Assembly: GCF_008831285.2 (NCBI RefSeq)
Contig: NC_045149.1
Coordinates: 2,048,001-2,112,000, forward strand
Direction of reading: 5' to 3'
Length of the DNA stretch: 64,000 nucleotides
Source: Nymphaea colorata
Taxonomy: Eukaryota > Streptophyta > Magnoliopsida > Nymphaeales > Nymphaeaceae
The position numbers were made by a program, and so were the translations under genes. Position 1 is the stretch's first letter, and every line of letters starts with the position of its first letter. Positions 1-11,070 of this stretch are shown piece after piece. The notes under the pieces are model-generated. The model was not told the origin of the DNA. It searched no databases and worked only from the letters and a program-made list of their open reading frames with translations.

Positions 1-312
1 GGTTACATATTTGGAGGAATGAAATATTTAGAGTTTATTGCTTTGTTGGAGTAATATTGGCAGTTCGTCTCCTTCCATGCTCATTATCTTGTAACTCTTG
101 ATATACCCATCTTTATATCTCTGAAAAATTGATCAAATAAATGAAGTGTCTTTTTCTCCCCATGGCCATAGGCTATATGATAAACCACATATTTTCTCTA
201 TGTTGATTCCTCTTCCCCACTTTCTTCATTATCACATGACGGTTTTAGGTTACCAAACAGGGATGTGATGCAGGATAGACTACGCCAAACCATAAATAGT
301 ACTAGCATGGAT

Positions 313-1560
313 TCATCTTTTATGCATAACTCCTAACTCATTCAAAAGAAACTGATTCCATGCAATTTCATCTATCACGTTGGCAATGGACCTATATTCC
401 ACTTTTGTGTTGGGTGTCAAAACAACATTTTGTTCCTTTGCAATCCATGATACTAAGTTTGGACCAATAAACACTACATAGCCTCTTGTAGCCCTGCCGG
501 CATCACTACGTTCAAGCATGAGGGCTTTTTGACAAGCAGTGCATAATTGATTGTGTTCTTCAAATACCCAAGAATATGTTTTATTACAACTCATTAATGC
601 ATATCATGTGGATAATAAATGAATTTACACAATTTATTTACTACAAGAGCTATATCTGGCTTGGTCATTATAGAATTTGGAGAGCTCCAATAGTGCTTCT
701 GAACAAGGTTGGATTATTGCATTTTGTTCCACACAGTAGAACCAATAGAGGTGAACTTATAGCCATGCGCACATAGATAAGTTTAGCCTCAATCATGTTG
801 GTTCACTTGAGTAGATCAATCACATAGTTTTGCTATGGTAAAGCTATGCCCTATTTGATGTGATTTGCTTCAATCCCAAGGAAATAATGAAGCTCCCTAG
901 GTACTTAAGCTCTCTAAAATGATCTTCATAGTTTTCTACTATAGTAATGTCGTCACATACATAAGAATATATGCAGTGAGATTCCTTTTCATATAAATAA
1001 AAATTGATGTGTCAATGCAAGTTTCTTTACCAATTTTATGTAAAAAGAAACTTAGTTTGGCAAACCAGGCTCTTGGTGCCTATTTTAGACTATACAAAAT
1101 TTTATGCAAGTTTCACACATGATTAGGAAAAAGAGAGTTTTCAAATCTAGGAAGTTAACTCATACAGACTTTCCTTCTCAAGTCTCATGGAGAAAGGTAT
1201 TTTGCACATACAATTGTTTCATTTTTCAGTTATTGTTTTTAGTGTAGTTATTACTGCTCTAATGATAATAGAGTTCACAAACTGCACTAAAGTTCCTGGT
1301 ATAATTTATACAATGTTTTTTACTGTATCCCTTTTGCAGCCCGTTTTTCTTTATACATTTCTAAGGTTTCATCAGCTTTTCCCTTTAGTTTGATGGCCCA
1401 TTTGAACCAAAAAACATGTTTGGTATTCTTGGATGAAAGAAGAGTCCCAAATTGATTTCATAGGTTTCGCATTCCCTAATTAAGAGCAAGTGACAATTTG
1501 GTGAATTCAATAAGGATTCCAATCAGCTTGATGAATACGAAGGTCTTCAATTTGATTTGT
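313..1560 (-). pseudogene. Ty1-copia reverse transcriptase-RNase H fragment
   Basis: Read on the minus strand this is the C-terminal half of a copia Pol polyprotein, which would copy element RNA into DNA in the virus-like particle. From about 1440 downward the frames give a WVFK-like start and KADxTLExYKxxxxAKG. Next come VCKLHK and a SLKxAPRAWF match (about 1100-1050), a damaged YVDD box (YVCDD, about 949-970) and LKYLG. RNase H follows at 594-313 with SWIAKEQNVV and VEYRSIA (SWxSKKQxxVxxSSxEAEYRxxA in the family). At least three frameshifts and several stops make it dead. The frame is lost below 313 and bases 1-312 hold nothing I recognise. Bases 1561-1865 may be its variable linker. Family assignment is firm; lineage is not. 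Confidence 0.8.
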
Positions 1561-1865
1561 AAGTTGAGCTTGATGGTCATCCAGATGCACGTTGATAGGA
1601 TCATGAGTAGAACATACCTTTTTGGTTGGGACGTTGGATACTAAGACTTGGCCATTGTTTTCCAACCAGCTCTTCTTGGGGTTTGATCTATGTAGGTTGT
1701 GGTCTCTTGGTTCTCCCTATGCATGGTTTCTATACTTGTCATAGGATCTTAGAGATGTATAAGGATATGATCATGCTACCTTTCTCTTCCATGGTGATCC
1801 TCTTTCTTTTTTTAATAGACAAGTGACATGATGACTAATAGAAAAAAATATACAGAAATGTATAA

Positions 1866-2153
1866 TTATCTAATGAATGTGAGCTTTCATACCTTATTCT
1901 TTCTGTAGCATGTTATGAAAATGAAATGCCACTGACTCTTGTGCTCGCAGAGGACTGGGTTTTCACAATGTTTTCAAAAACCTTCTTTGTCCTCAACCCT
2001 TATTGTTGGTTTCGTATATCCAATATCTATATTTGTTTTTGTAACCACCACTTTAGTGGACGAGTTATGCGGGAGGTTATGCAACTCTATTTGAGTTACA
2101 CTATTAGTTTGGATCTAGCCCTTCAAGGGCATAGCTAGATCTAAACTCCGACA
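1866..2153 (-). repeat. LTR-like repeat with adjacent polypurine tract (copy 1)
   Basis: On the minus strand a purine run GAGTGGGAGAA (2164-2154) is followed directly by TGTCGGAG, the usual arrangement of a polypurine tract and the 5' end of a copia 3' LTR. A diverged second copy lies at 12032-12330 in the same orientation. The LTR starts with a hairpin at about 2112-2140, whose arms GATCTAGC and GCTAGATC enclose a CCCTTCAAGGG core. The far end is not defined; homology to copy 2 stops near 1866. It sits directly after an RT N-terminal fragment (2174), so that element has lost the rest of Pol. Confidence 0.6.
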
Positions 2154-2164
2154 TTCTCCCACTC

Positions 2165-3721
2165 AAGAAACCTATGAGCACTTTTTTAATATTCAAAACC
2201 CATTTGTTCCCAATAGCTCTTCTTTCCGGAGGAAGATCAACAAGTTCCGGACTTTATTGGTGCTCATTGATCATATATTTTTCCATTGCATTCTTCCAGT
2301 TTTCTTTTTCTGGATTAGAGAGAGTTTCTTGCTCAAATTTTAGAATGTCAACGTGTTCTAGAGCTATCATCATAGCTTCTCCTTATATGCCAAATCTACG
2401 TCGTGGAATTCTCTTTCTTGTACTTTGATGAAACACTACGACTGTACTGTCATCTTGTTCTATACGAGGTTCACTCTCACTATCCAAAAGTGATCGACAC
2501 ATTTCATGTTGTGTCATAGTTTCTTGAACTATATCATTTACTTGTTCAAGATCGTCTAATTCATACAATTGAATACTCTCTTTATATCACATTTTTTAAA
2601 GAAATTTATTCTCCAAAATGTTGCACCTGGAGAATCTATTTCACTAATACTCCCATCACTATTTTTTCCTAGCAATACATATCCCTTGGTGCACATTATC
2701 TAATAAAGATATGTTTTTTTCCTCTGAGACCCAACTTTTCATGTAGATAAGAAGGATCATGAACATATGGCACTGACCTGTAGGGTCTTAAGTGGCTAAG
2801 GTCAGACTACTGTCTATAGTTCATAAGAAGTTGATGAAATAGATTTATTGGGGACATGGTTTAGGCCGCATGTTGCAATCAATAAACAACCCCTCATAAG
2901 GAGATAGGCAATTTTGTTTGCGCCATCATAGATCTGACAATTTTTATTAAGGTTCCATTTCTCCTTACTATAACCATATTTTGTTGTGGAGTACAAGGAG
3001 TAGTCAATTGTTTATCTTTTCATTTCCTATCACATAGTTCATTGAACTGTTCTCACAAATATTCGATACATCAGTCGGTTCTAAGAGCTTTGATTCTATG
3101 ATCAAGTTGGTTCTTAACCAAATTCGTAAAGCATCTAAAACAATTTAGTGCTTCAAATTTATGGGAGATAAGGCATACATATTCACGTCAAGAGTAGTCA
3201 TAAATAAATGTAATAAAATATGATGCATCATGTCTAGTAGCTGCACTTCTAGGATTACATATGTGTGCATGAATTTATTGCAATAGAATAATAGCCCTAA
3301 TTTACCTTACCAAATAGTTTTCCTGTTGACTTTCCTATCAAGCAATATTTTCCGACAAGGGGTCGCTCAGGTGTGAGTAGTCTATCATCTTTTGTCCAAC
3401 ATGCCCTAGACACGCATGCCAATTTGACTCATCCACATTTGTATGCATATTAAGACATTTACCATTCACATAGCAGGAATTAAAACACACATCTAACACA
3501 GAGAAACTATTTGGTAGAATACCAGAACAAATTACAAAGTTTTTGGACAGTATCACAATAGAATTATCTTCAAAAATAATTCTATAACCAAAATTTAATA
3601 AAATGGAAACTGAAACAAAGTTCCATCGAATATCAAGAAGATGTAGCACATTGTGTAACAAAAGACTTTGTCCATTAGATAGGTATAGACTAATAGATAC
3701 GTATACCACAAACCTTTGCAT
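2165..3721 (-). pseudogene. Ty1-copia GAG-preintegrase, integrase and RT N-terminus, degenerate
   Basis: The minus strand from 3721 reads LSNGQSLLLHNVLHL, then WHACLGHVGQKMI, the GAG-pre-integrase domain with the first His pair of the integrase zinc site. Around 2990 another frame gives TPQQNMVIVRRN, matching the TPQQNGVAERRN segment around the catalytic Glu. A linker RKRIPRRRFGI (about 2400) resembles the RRSTRxRRxPxRFGI linker before RT. The RT N-terminus (ENWKNAMEKYMINEHQ, then NKWVLNIKK) ends at about 2174, directly beside the LTR-like repeat. The integrase core between 3330 and 3000 is badly eroded. Frameshifts and stops throughout; non-functional. Confidence 0.75.
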
Positions 3722-4005
3722 TAAACCCGAGCCCGGCTTGATACTTAAAACCTAGCCTGAGACCAGCCCGATTAAATTAAAAAATATATATTTTAATATA
3801 AAATAATATATAAATATAATTAATTGTAATAAAATATTTTAATTATATATAAAAATCAATAAAATGTATATTAAAAAAATTATTATCGGGCCCACCCGGG
3901 CCAGCTTGGTGCCCTTCTTTCCAAGCCCGAGTCAGGCTAGGTACCAGATACGCATCGGGTACTCGGCCCGATGCCCAACTTTACTACCCACATTTGATGT
4001 GCCGT
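3722..4005. mobile_element. possible hAT-like MITE
   Basis: A block about 280 bp long interrupts the copia remnant. Its two ends are rich in CCCGAGCCCGG / GGGCCGAG-type words and the core (about 3775-3885) is almost pure A/T. Non-autonomous plant hAT elements often have GC-rich CCCG-type subterminal repeats around an AT-rich core. I could not fix terminal inverted repeats or an 8-bp target duplication, so both class and borders are tentative. Confidence 0.35.
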
Positions 4006-6176
4006 CTCATATATTGACACATTATGTCATGCTGCATTGAGCATAGTATTATGACACAAGCAACAATGTTCATGTGCTTCTACACATTATAAGTTTCTAT
4101 GCCTCTACGTGCTTGCTGAGTGTTTTCCCTCAGGTCTAGTCATAGCACGGGTCAAGGCATCAATGGCTTTAACCTTCTCTAAAGTAAATTGGATCTTATG
4201 ATGCCAAATGTCATAATGATCTCAACTCTATTCTTTTATGCATGCTATCTCTAGTATGGTTTTACTTGGCATAGCCATTTCCTACAATACAAAGGATCAA
4301 TGTTCTTAATGTGTTGTTCAAGCATGTTCACAATTGCATAACATATATACGTTCAGCCGTGGTCACATGACTAGAAACATTATTTATTTATAAGTTATAG
4401 AATCAAAATGTCACTATTTTTGAAATCATCTCATACTAATCTAATGATCAAAACCATGTACCTAATTAGTAAAACCAAACTTGATACACAATTAGCATCA
4501 ATTCCAAAAACAATGATATGTCTATCATTATTGACAAAATCAAAATCAAATCAAACTCTGACATATGAGTAGTCTACTAGCCAATTATAATTGTATCCAG
4601 GCCATGATCGTATAACTCTGTGCACAAATGGGCAGTTTCAATAAAGTTTTCCGTAATCAAATACTCTCTTGAATGCTAAAATTTCTTGCAATTATTGCTT
4701 ATGTTGCATGAAACTATGCCTCCCTGCCATTCCTTGAAGCCAATTGTCACTTTTTTCATTCCAAAGAACAAAATAGTCCATACCATCATCTTGAAATCGA
4801 GTTTGCCAAAGCACTGTCTTTATCTGGTGCTCAACCTTGCATTCAATGTCGATCAACACACTATGGAGAATACTGTCTTTTTCATGCTTTAATGAATAAT
4901 TTTCTCTGAATTGAGCCGGATCATCTAGAAGATAACTCAAGATGCCAATTCCTACCTACTCTAAGGTAAAAAAAAAGATCCCAATTTCCACCCTCATGCA
5001 AGCAATTTATCATCCATGATCCCTAACAGATCACACATAGAATGTGTAACACACTTTTTATAGTATAGAAATTCATCAAGCAATGGTTTGAGGGGGATCT
5101 ATCACCTTATGCAATGGGCACACTGATGTTGTCTACTGATTGCAGTGACGCCAGTGGGCTGGAGATCTCGTTACTTTCATACGATCTGTCTATATTGCTT
5201 GACATGGTGACTAACATATATATGCCATAAAAAAAATAGACATGGATTGGTGCATGCATATTATGTCATTATATGCATTGGCATGTCCTTTTTATATATT
5301 AAAAAATTAGTAGTTGAATAGAGTCAAGTAAAATGTTTAATATAATATTTAATATTGAACACCTAATTTGGACAAATACAAAGTATTAAGATATAATTAA
5401 AAAAAAGATCCAATTAAAACATGAACATGGATCCTATATAAAAATTTATGAAATGGATCCATCAATGTGGCTATGAATAAAAAAAACATTATCATGCACT
5501 ACTCGATCAAATAATGAATCCACAAAAAAAAAATCCTAAGCATGGATCTGAAGCATGGTGCAATCATATGAAGAACGCATACATAATCCAGATTCTTAGA
5601 TTGAGAAAAATTGATGTATTGAAATTGGATCCAAATCAACCATGACACCAAGTTCAATTTATCATATGAAGCGGATTTTGCTCACCCGACACGATCTTAC
5701 GTGGCGGCCAGATAAGCATCCAAGCCATGATCCAAAATCCAAAGGGAAACTACATTGAATGAAGGGCCATCATGCATATTAGGCAAAAAAAGAAGAAGTA
5801 AAATATTAATGCAAAGGAGCTCTCACTGTTGCAACATCCTCCACCCAATGTAGGAAAGAACGGGTATCTAAGAGAGAATGGCACCAAGTGTCTTTTGTTG
5901 CTCCTTTTGCTCCCTTTGGTAAAGTAGGCAGGTTATCCTCAACTCTTATGGAAAGGACAACAAATGACTTCCATATAAATGGTGTGGTTGGAGCCATCAA
6001 CTTGAGAGAAAGGTGTATCCATGCCATTCCACTCATCAGTAGGGAATGTGAGTATTTTAGTGTCACAGATGGATACAAATAGCTGGGTGGACAACACAGG
6101 TCCAGCCTCCTCAATGTTAGCCATAAGGTTGGAGGTTCATACCCTTCCTCTAGCAATATCAGTGGTCTAATGGACG
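4006..6176. other. no gene recognised
   Basis: About 2.2 kb of AT-rich sequence. Short open frames at 4692-4940 and 5806-6156 on the minus strand and 4686-4892 on the plus strand show no family motif I know. The part from 5640 to 6176 is less AT-rich and two overlapping minus-strand frames are open there, so an eroded exon cannot be excluded. Confidence 0.5.
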
Positions 6177-6181
6177 AATAG
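6177..6181 (+). repeat. target-site duplication, left copy (AATAG)
   Basis: The five bases AATAG directly precede the 5' LTR and recur at 11746-11750 directly after the 3' LTR. Copia integrases make 5-bp staggered cuts, so the match supports insertion of the whole 6182-11745 unit as one event. Confidence 0.85.
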
Positions 6182-6860
6182 TATTAAAGAAGAACCTTCA
6201 AATTCTTCCACGATAGCTAACGCCTCAAAGCTGCCCAACGACAGGTATGGCAAGCTACATTCAAACGTCTCCAATCAATCCAAAATGGCAGGCAACAATT
6301 CTGGAAAATCAAACAACAATGGGAAGTTTCTCTTGAATTCAAACGTCTACAACAAATTCAACTTATTCAACAATGATGAAAATGGAAACATCTTGAATAC
6401 CAACGGAATGCCCAAATCCAACAATGACAGCAAGGGAAAAACGCCCAAATCCAATGACAGCAAGGGAAAGACCTTTAACAACAAATCCAACATTCTCAGC
6501 AAAGACGACAATGGAAAGATTGACTCAAATGATGAGAGGACACATGCCATCCATGAACATCAAAATCCAGCACATAGTCCTCAACCTGAAATGGTGGGAA
6601 GAGAAAAAGGAAAGATACAAAATTGTGTCTTAATTAAACAAAATCCTCCAACATTTATTTGATGTCTCTAGCAGTTACAAATTGTTATATATACTGTAAT
6701 CGTGCATGAAGAAAATAGTAAGAGGAGTTACCTTTTTCACTGTGGACGTAAGTTCCTTCGAACCGAACCACGTAATCTTGTTTTTCTTGTTTCTCTCTCT
6801 CACTCTGTTTTCTCATTTTTCTCTCTCTCTCCTCTTCGTGCTTTCCTTTGATTTTCTTCA
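6182..6860 (+). repeat. 5' LTR of the full-length copia element
   Basis: 679 bp, matched base by base to 11071-11745 with a few percent substitutions and one 4-bp indel. It ends in CA immediately before a primer-binding site. The 3' third holds a TATA box and a long CT-rich run (about 6785-6840) typical of the R/U5 part. Within U3 a frame of 125 codons (6285-6662) is open and very rich in Asn, Lys, Ser and Gly; it contains an imperfect duplicated unit around KSN(N)DSKGKT. The frame is also open in the 3' LTR. Confidence 0.92.
6686..6693 (+). promoter_or_regulatory. TATA box of the copia 5' LTR
   Basis: TATATATA lies 168 bp before the LTR end and upstream of a pyrimidine-rich leader. This is the expected place for the core promoter that starts the genomic RNA. 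The box is kept in the 3' LTR (about 11572-11579). Confidence 0.55.
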
Positions 6861-6872
6861 TGGTATCAGAGC
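6861..6872 (+). other. primer-binding site (initiator tRNA-Met)
   Basis: TGGTATCAGAGC starts at the first base after the LTR. It is complementary to the 3' end of plant initiator methionyl-tRNA, the usual primer of plant copia minus-strand synthesis. Confidence 0.95.
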
Positions 6873-6883
6873 CATCGGTGCTC

Positions 6884-7895
6884 ATGGCTTTCTCTTCCTC
6901 AACAGCATTGTCCAACAATTCATTTTTTCCTTACCTAATGTATCTGAATGTGTCGAACTTTGTCTCCTTGAAGCTTACGCACAACAACTTCTTACTATGG
7001 AAGACACAAATCTTGGCTCTTATTGAGAGTCAAGACATGGAGGGGTTCTTGACAGGCTCGACCCCCACTCCACCGAGTATCATCGAAGATCCTGCTGATC
7101 CGCAAAAGTTCATCTCCAATTCCAAGTTTGAATCATGGCATCGATCCGATCGTCTTGTCAAAGGATGGATTATTGGTACGTTATCTGAAAGTGTTCTTGG
7201 CTTGGTTGTTGGACTTAACTCTTCTCAAGAGATCTGGTCCACTCTGATTGATGCCTTTGCTCAAGAATCCCAAGAACGGGGTTTCATCTCACTCATATGC
7301 TTACAACATGTAAGAAGGGTGACGATACTCTTGAAATATATGTCGGCAAGTTCAAAGCTATATGTGACGACTTGGCCGCTATAGGAAAATCCGTTTGGAG
7401 ATTAAGAAAAAGCTTTTTGGGTTCTCCAAGCATTGGAAAAAGGCTACGAGCCTTTCGTTATGGCTATGCTCAAGCCACCAGTTCCCTCATACAAAGAACT
7501 GGTATCTCTCTTGCAAAGTCTCGAAGTGTGAAACAAGTTTTTTAACTCCGACGCCTTGCCTCAAGTTGCCTTCTATGCTGCTCAACATGATGGCCAAAAT
7601 AAAACTTGGGGTATTTTTTATAACTCCCGAGGGCAAGGACGAAATTACAATAATAAAGGAAGAGGAGGAAGATTCAATTCCCTTCATGGCGGAGGAGGAG
7701 GATTCATTCCGAATGTTCTGAATCCCTCTAAAAAATCCAACGATGCAACTAATTCCTACAAAGGCGTCATATGCCAGATTTGCAACAAAAGAAACCACTC
7801 TGCCATGAAGTGCTATAACCGGTTCAATCATTCTTTTCAATCCAAAGAAGCAACTCAAGCACTCGCAGCCCTTACGACCAATGATTCACAAGATT
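6884..7895 (+). pseudogene. copia gag (capsid/nucleocapsid), frameshifted
   Basis: Start chosen at the ATG at 6884 (MAFSSSTAL), the first ATG after the primer site; the upstream ATG in the same frame falls in the LTR. The protein reads VSLKLTHNNFLLWKTQ and SWHRSDRLVKGWI (the family's W-x-R-x-D-x-x-V-x-x-W), then, after a frameshift near 7295, DDTLEIYVGKFKAICDDLAAIGK, split here as UBN2-type Gag. A second and third shift lie between 7390 and 7550. The nucleocapsid part from 7556 is basic and Gly-rich and keeps a perfect CX2CX4HX4C zinc knuckle at 7772-7813 (CQICNKRNHSAMKC). It would package element RNA; the shifts make it non-functional. Confidence 0.88.
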
Positions 7896-8116
7896 CAGGG
7901 TGGCTGGTTGACACTGGAGCTACAACTCATATGACAGGAGATGCAGGTAAACTTAAAAATCTTTCACCTTATTTTGGTTCCGATACAGTTATTGTTGGAA
8001 ACGGGTAACACGTCTCAATCACACACATTGGACAAACTGATATTTCTCCAAGTCTTTGTCTAAAGGATGTTCTTTATGTTCCACGTCTCACTAAAGATCT
8101 TATCTCGGTTAGCAAA
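7896..8116 (+). pseudogene. copia aspartic protease domain with nonsense mutation
   Basis: GWLVDTGATTHMTGD contains the catalytic DTGA motif (Asp at 7910), so the active site itself is intact. Downstream the frame reads VIVGNG and then a TAA at 8006-8008. In relatives the next residue is Gln, so a single C-to-T change of CAA explains the stop. Beyond it the frame stays open with LCLKDVLYVPRLTKDLISV, the usual protease C-terminal end. The domain would cut the Gag-Pol polyprotein. Confidence 0.88.
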
Positions 8117-9250
8117 TTGACTAATGATTTTTCATATGACTTTAAATTTACATCTAGCCGATGCATATTAAAGGACAGGAGGACGGGCAGAATAATGGCG
8201 ACGGGAACTGAACAAGGAGGTCTTTATGAAGTACAAAATCAGAACCATCACAAGGCTTTCTTCTCAACTCGTTTTCGGCGGGTGACCGAAGACTCTTGGC
8301 ATGCGCGTTTGGGACATCCTCAATCTAGTGTTCTTTCTTTTCTAAAAAACAATAAGTATATTGATGTTCTCTCTAACGTGTCCCTCCCAGTATGTGCTAG
8401 TTGTCAAATGGGAAAATCTTGCAAACTGCCATTTATTGAAAAAGATGACGTTTTTCAGCCACTGGAGAAAATTCACAATGATCTATGGGGACCAGCTCCA
8501 ATTCAATCTCGAGAGCAGTATAGATTTTATGTCATTTTCATTGACAACCATAGTCGATTCACTTGGTTTTATCCATTACGACATAAATCTGATTTTTTTG
8601 ATGCCTTTGTTCATTTTCATAAATGGTTGAACGTCAATTCGATAGGAAAATTAAAGTTTTTCAAAGTGATGGAGGAGGCGAGTACACTAGCTCTCGTTTC
8701 ATATCATACCTCGACAATATTGGAATCAAACGGCAATACTCTTGTCCCAAGACGCCTGAGCAAAATGGAAAAGCTGAGCACAAACATCGTTCCATTATGG
8801 AATTGGGCCTAACTATGCTCTTCCATTCACATGCGCCAAAACGTTTCTGGACTGATGCCTTCTCACTGCCGTTTTCCTCATAAATAGGCTGCCCACCTTG
8901 ACGTTATCTATGGAGTCACCTTTCTCTATATTATTCAAAAAGACTTCAAATTATTCCAGCATGTGGGTTTTTGGCACTAGATGTTTCCCCTATTTGAGAG
9001 GATATGTTTGCAACAAATTTGATCCAAAATTCAGTTCCATGCGTGTTTATTGGATACAGCACTCTCCATAAAGGCTACAAGTGTTTCGACCCCAATTCCA
9101 GACATCTATACATCTCTAGGCATGTCTCTTTGATGAAAAATCCTTTTCCTTCAAAGACCTGTCCTCACTTTACAGAGAAGGGATCATGGAAAGTGATTTC
9201 ACATCTTTCACTGACATTGACATTTCAAGCAATGAGAATATACAGTCATT
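8117..9250 (+). pseudogene. copia GAG-preintegrase and integrase, frameshifted
   Basis: The HHCC zinc site is visible as WHARLGH (about 8297-8317) and CASC (about 8393-8404). The first catalytic Asp is in HNDLWGP (8480). A frameshift lies near 8625, after which the second Asp (QSDGGGEY, 8668) and the Glu (PEQNGKAEH, 8776) are separated by exactly 35 residues, the DD35E signature. Another shift near 8880 leads to INRLPT, then WVFGTRCFPYLRGY and, after 9004, VFIGYSTLHKGYKCFDP. All catalytic residues survive; only the frame is broken. Bases 9250-9460 are the variable linker. Confidence 0.9.
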
Positions 9251-9459
9251 AGAATCTATATCTAGCCAAACTCCAGATCCACGACTAAATGTGTATGAAG
9301 ATCCTCAACAAGCGACCTTCAAGGTAGTTCCCCTGACACCAATAATCTTCACGATGATCCTCTGCTTCCCAGCCCACCATCGTCTCCACCAAATCATCAT
9401 AGTACAGAAAATCATGGGACTGAGGATACCACCAATACTCCATCAACTTCTATGGGAAC

Positions 9460-10340
9460 TCTAACTATGGACACTAGAGCTATGTCAGGAATACATAAGC
9501 CTAATCCCAAATATGCCAACGTCCATACTTTTTACTCAAGTATTCCTAAAGAACCCCAAAGAGTACAACAAGCTCTTAAACATGAAGGATGGAGAGCGGC
9601 CATGAAAGAAGAGATGAATGCATTATGATCCAATAACACATAGGAACTTGTTCCAAGGAAACCTCACATGAACATAGTTGGACCAAAGTGGGTCTTCAAA
9701 TCCAAATTGAAAGCTAACGGTAGTCTCGATCAATTAAAATCTAGATTGGTCGCCCGGGGTTTCACTCAAGTAGAAGGCACTGACTACCAAGAAACCTTCT
9801 CTCCCATCATTCGACCAACTATAATACGACTCGTGCTTTCCATTGCCACCATGTTTCATTGGAGCATTAAACAATTAGATGTTAAAAATGCTTTTCTTCA
9901 TGGATCTCTTCACGAAACTGTTTATATGCCTCAACCACCAGGATTTGAAGACCCTCTCCTACCATATCATGTTTGTCATCTTCAAAAGGCATTATATGGA
10001 CTCAAACAAGCATCGAGAGCATGGTTTTAACGGCTAAGTGATTTTCTTTTCACTTATGGTTTTCAGAACTGCTATTCAGATCCATCTATGTTCACATTTC
10101 AAGAGAATAACCGTTGCCTTATTCTCTTAATTTATGTTGATGATATGATACTCATGGGCAGCTCCTTCAACCTCATTCAGAAGTTCATATCTAAACTTGA
10201 AAAGGAGTTTTCGGCCAAGGACATGGGGCAACTGAGTTATTTTCTTGGAATCGAACGGTACTGGTCTTTTTCTTAATCAAGGAAAGTATGCTCAAGACAT
10301 TTTAGAATGAGCTAAGATGCTGGATTGCAAACCGATGAAT
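9460..10340 (+). pseudogene. copia reverse transcriptase with stops
   Basis: Begins with the linker end (RAMSGIHKPNPKYANV) and WRAAMKEEMNAL, followed by stops at about 9627 and 9642. The 9668-10030 frame holds [46 protein letters not shown] and [16 protein letters not shown], ending in TAA at 10028. After the stop the same protein resumes with the catalytic YVDD box at 10133-10144 and KDMGQLSYFLGIE. A frameshift follows near 10255. Domain order and motifs are complete; the enzyme would be dead only because of the stops and shifts. Confidence 0.92.
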
Positions 10341-10944
10341 ACTCTTATGGCTACCAAACTGGATCTTCGAGACACTTCTTCGTCCGGATCCAACTCTCTA
10401 TTGCACTATAGTTGGGGCATTACAGTACCTAACCATCACTAGACCAGAGATATCCTTTTCGGTGAATTTTATCTGCCAATTTATGCAAAGTCCAACACAA
10501 GCGCATTTTAAAATTGCCAAACATATCCTACGATACATCAAAGGGATTGTCGATTATGACATTCAAATTCTTTCTCAAAGCACTTTAGATTTGTATGCCT
10601 TCTCTGATGCTGATTGGGCTGGATGTCAACTCACCAGAAGATCTATGACAGGGTATTGCACTTATTTAGGAGCCAATTCCATTTCATGGAGTGCCAAGAA
10701 GCAATCTACCGTTGCACGATCTAGCGCCGAGGTAGAATATCGCTCCATGGCCTTTACCGCTGCCGAATTGATATGGCTCCTAAAGATTCTTCGAGATATT
10801 GGCATTAAAAACTTTACAACGCCTATTTTACATGGTGACAACATTAGCACTCTTTATCTAGCAAAGAATCCTGTCTTTCACAATCGATCAAAGCATATTC
10901 AAATTGATTATCATTATGTGCGAGAGATGGCAACTTCTGGATGA
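10341..10944 (+). pseudogene. copia RNase H domain
   Basis: The 10462-10944 frame is open to its natural stop (TGA). It holds QSPTQAHFKIAKHILRYIKG (the RT-RNase H connection), FSDADWAGC, SISWSAKKQSTVARSSAEVE with the catalytic Glu, HGDNISTLYLAKNP and KHIQIDYHYVRE. This is the best preserved stretch of the element. The domain would remove RNA from the RNA:DNA hybrid. A frameshift around 10440 separates it from RT. Confidence 0.92.
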
Positions 10945-11058
10945 CTGATCACTAGGTTAGTCATCTCCCATCACCAAATTTCTGACATTCACTAAATCCT
11001 TGGGGAAAGTTCAATTTTTCGGATTACGTGACAAACTCAATGTCATTAGCTGGTTTCG

Positions 11059-11070
11059 TTTGAGAGAGCA
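11059..11070 (+). other. polypurine tract
   Basis: TTTGAGAGAGCA directly precedes the 3' LTR. Copia elements prime plus-strand synthesis from such a tract. It is short and interrupted by a C, which is common in old copies. Confidence 0.6.

Noticed and set aside
4692-4940. Minus-strand frame as copia gag
   Set aside because: Lies upstream of a copia remnant on the right strand but lacks the WxxRxD / zinc knuckle motifs.
5806-6156. 116-codon minus-strand frame with an overlapping second frame
   Set aside because: No motif, no splice or promoter context, and two frames open at once; not enough to call a gene.
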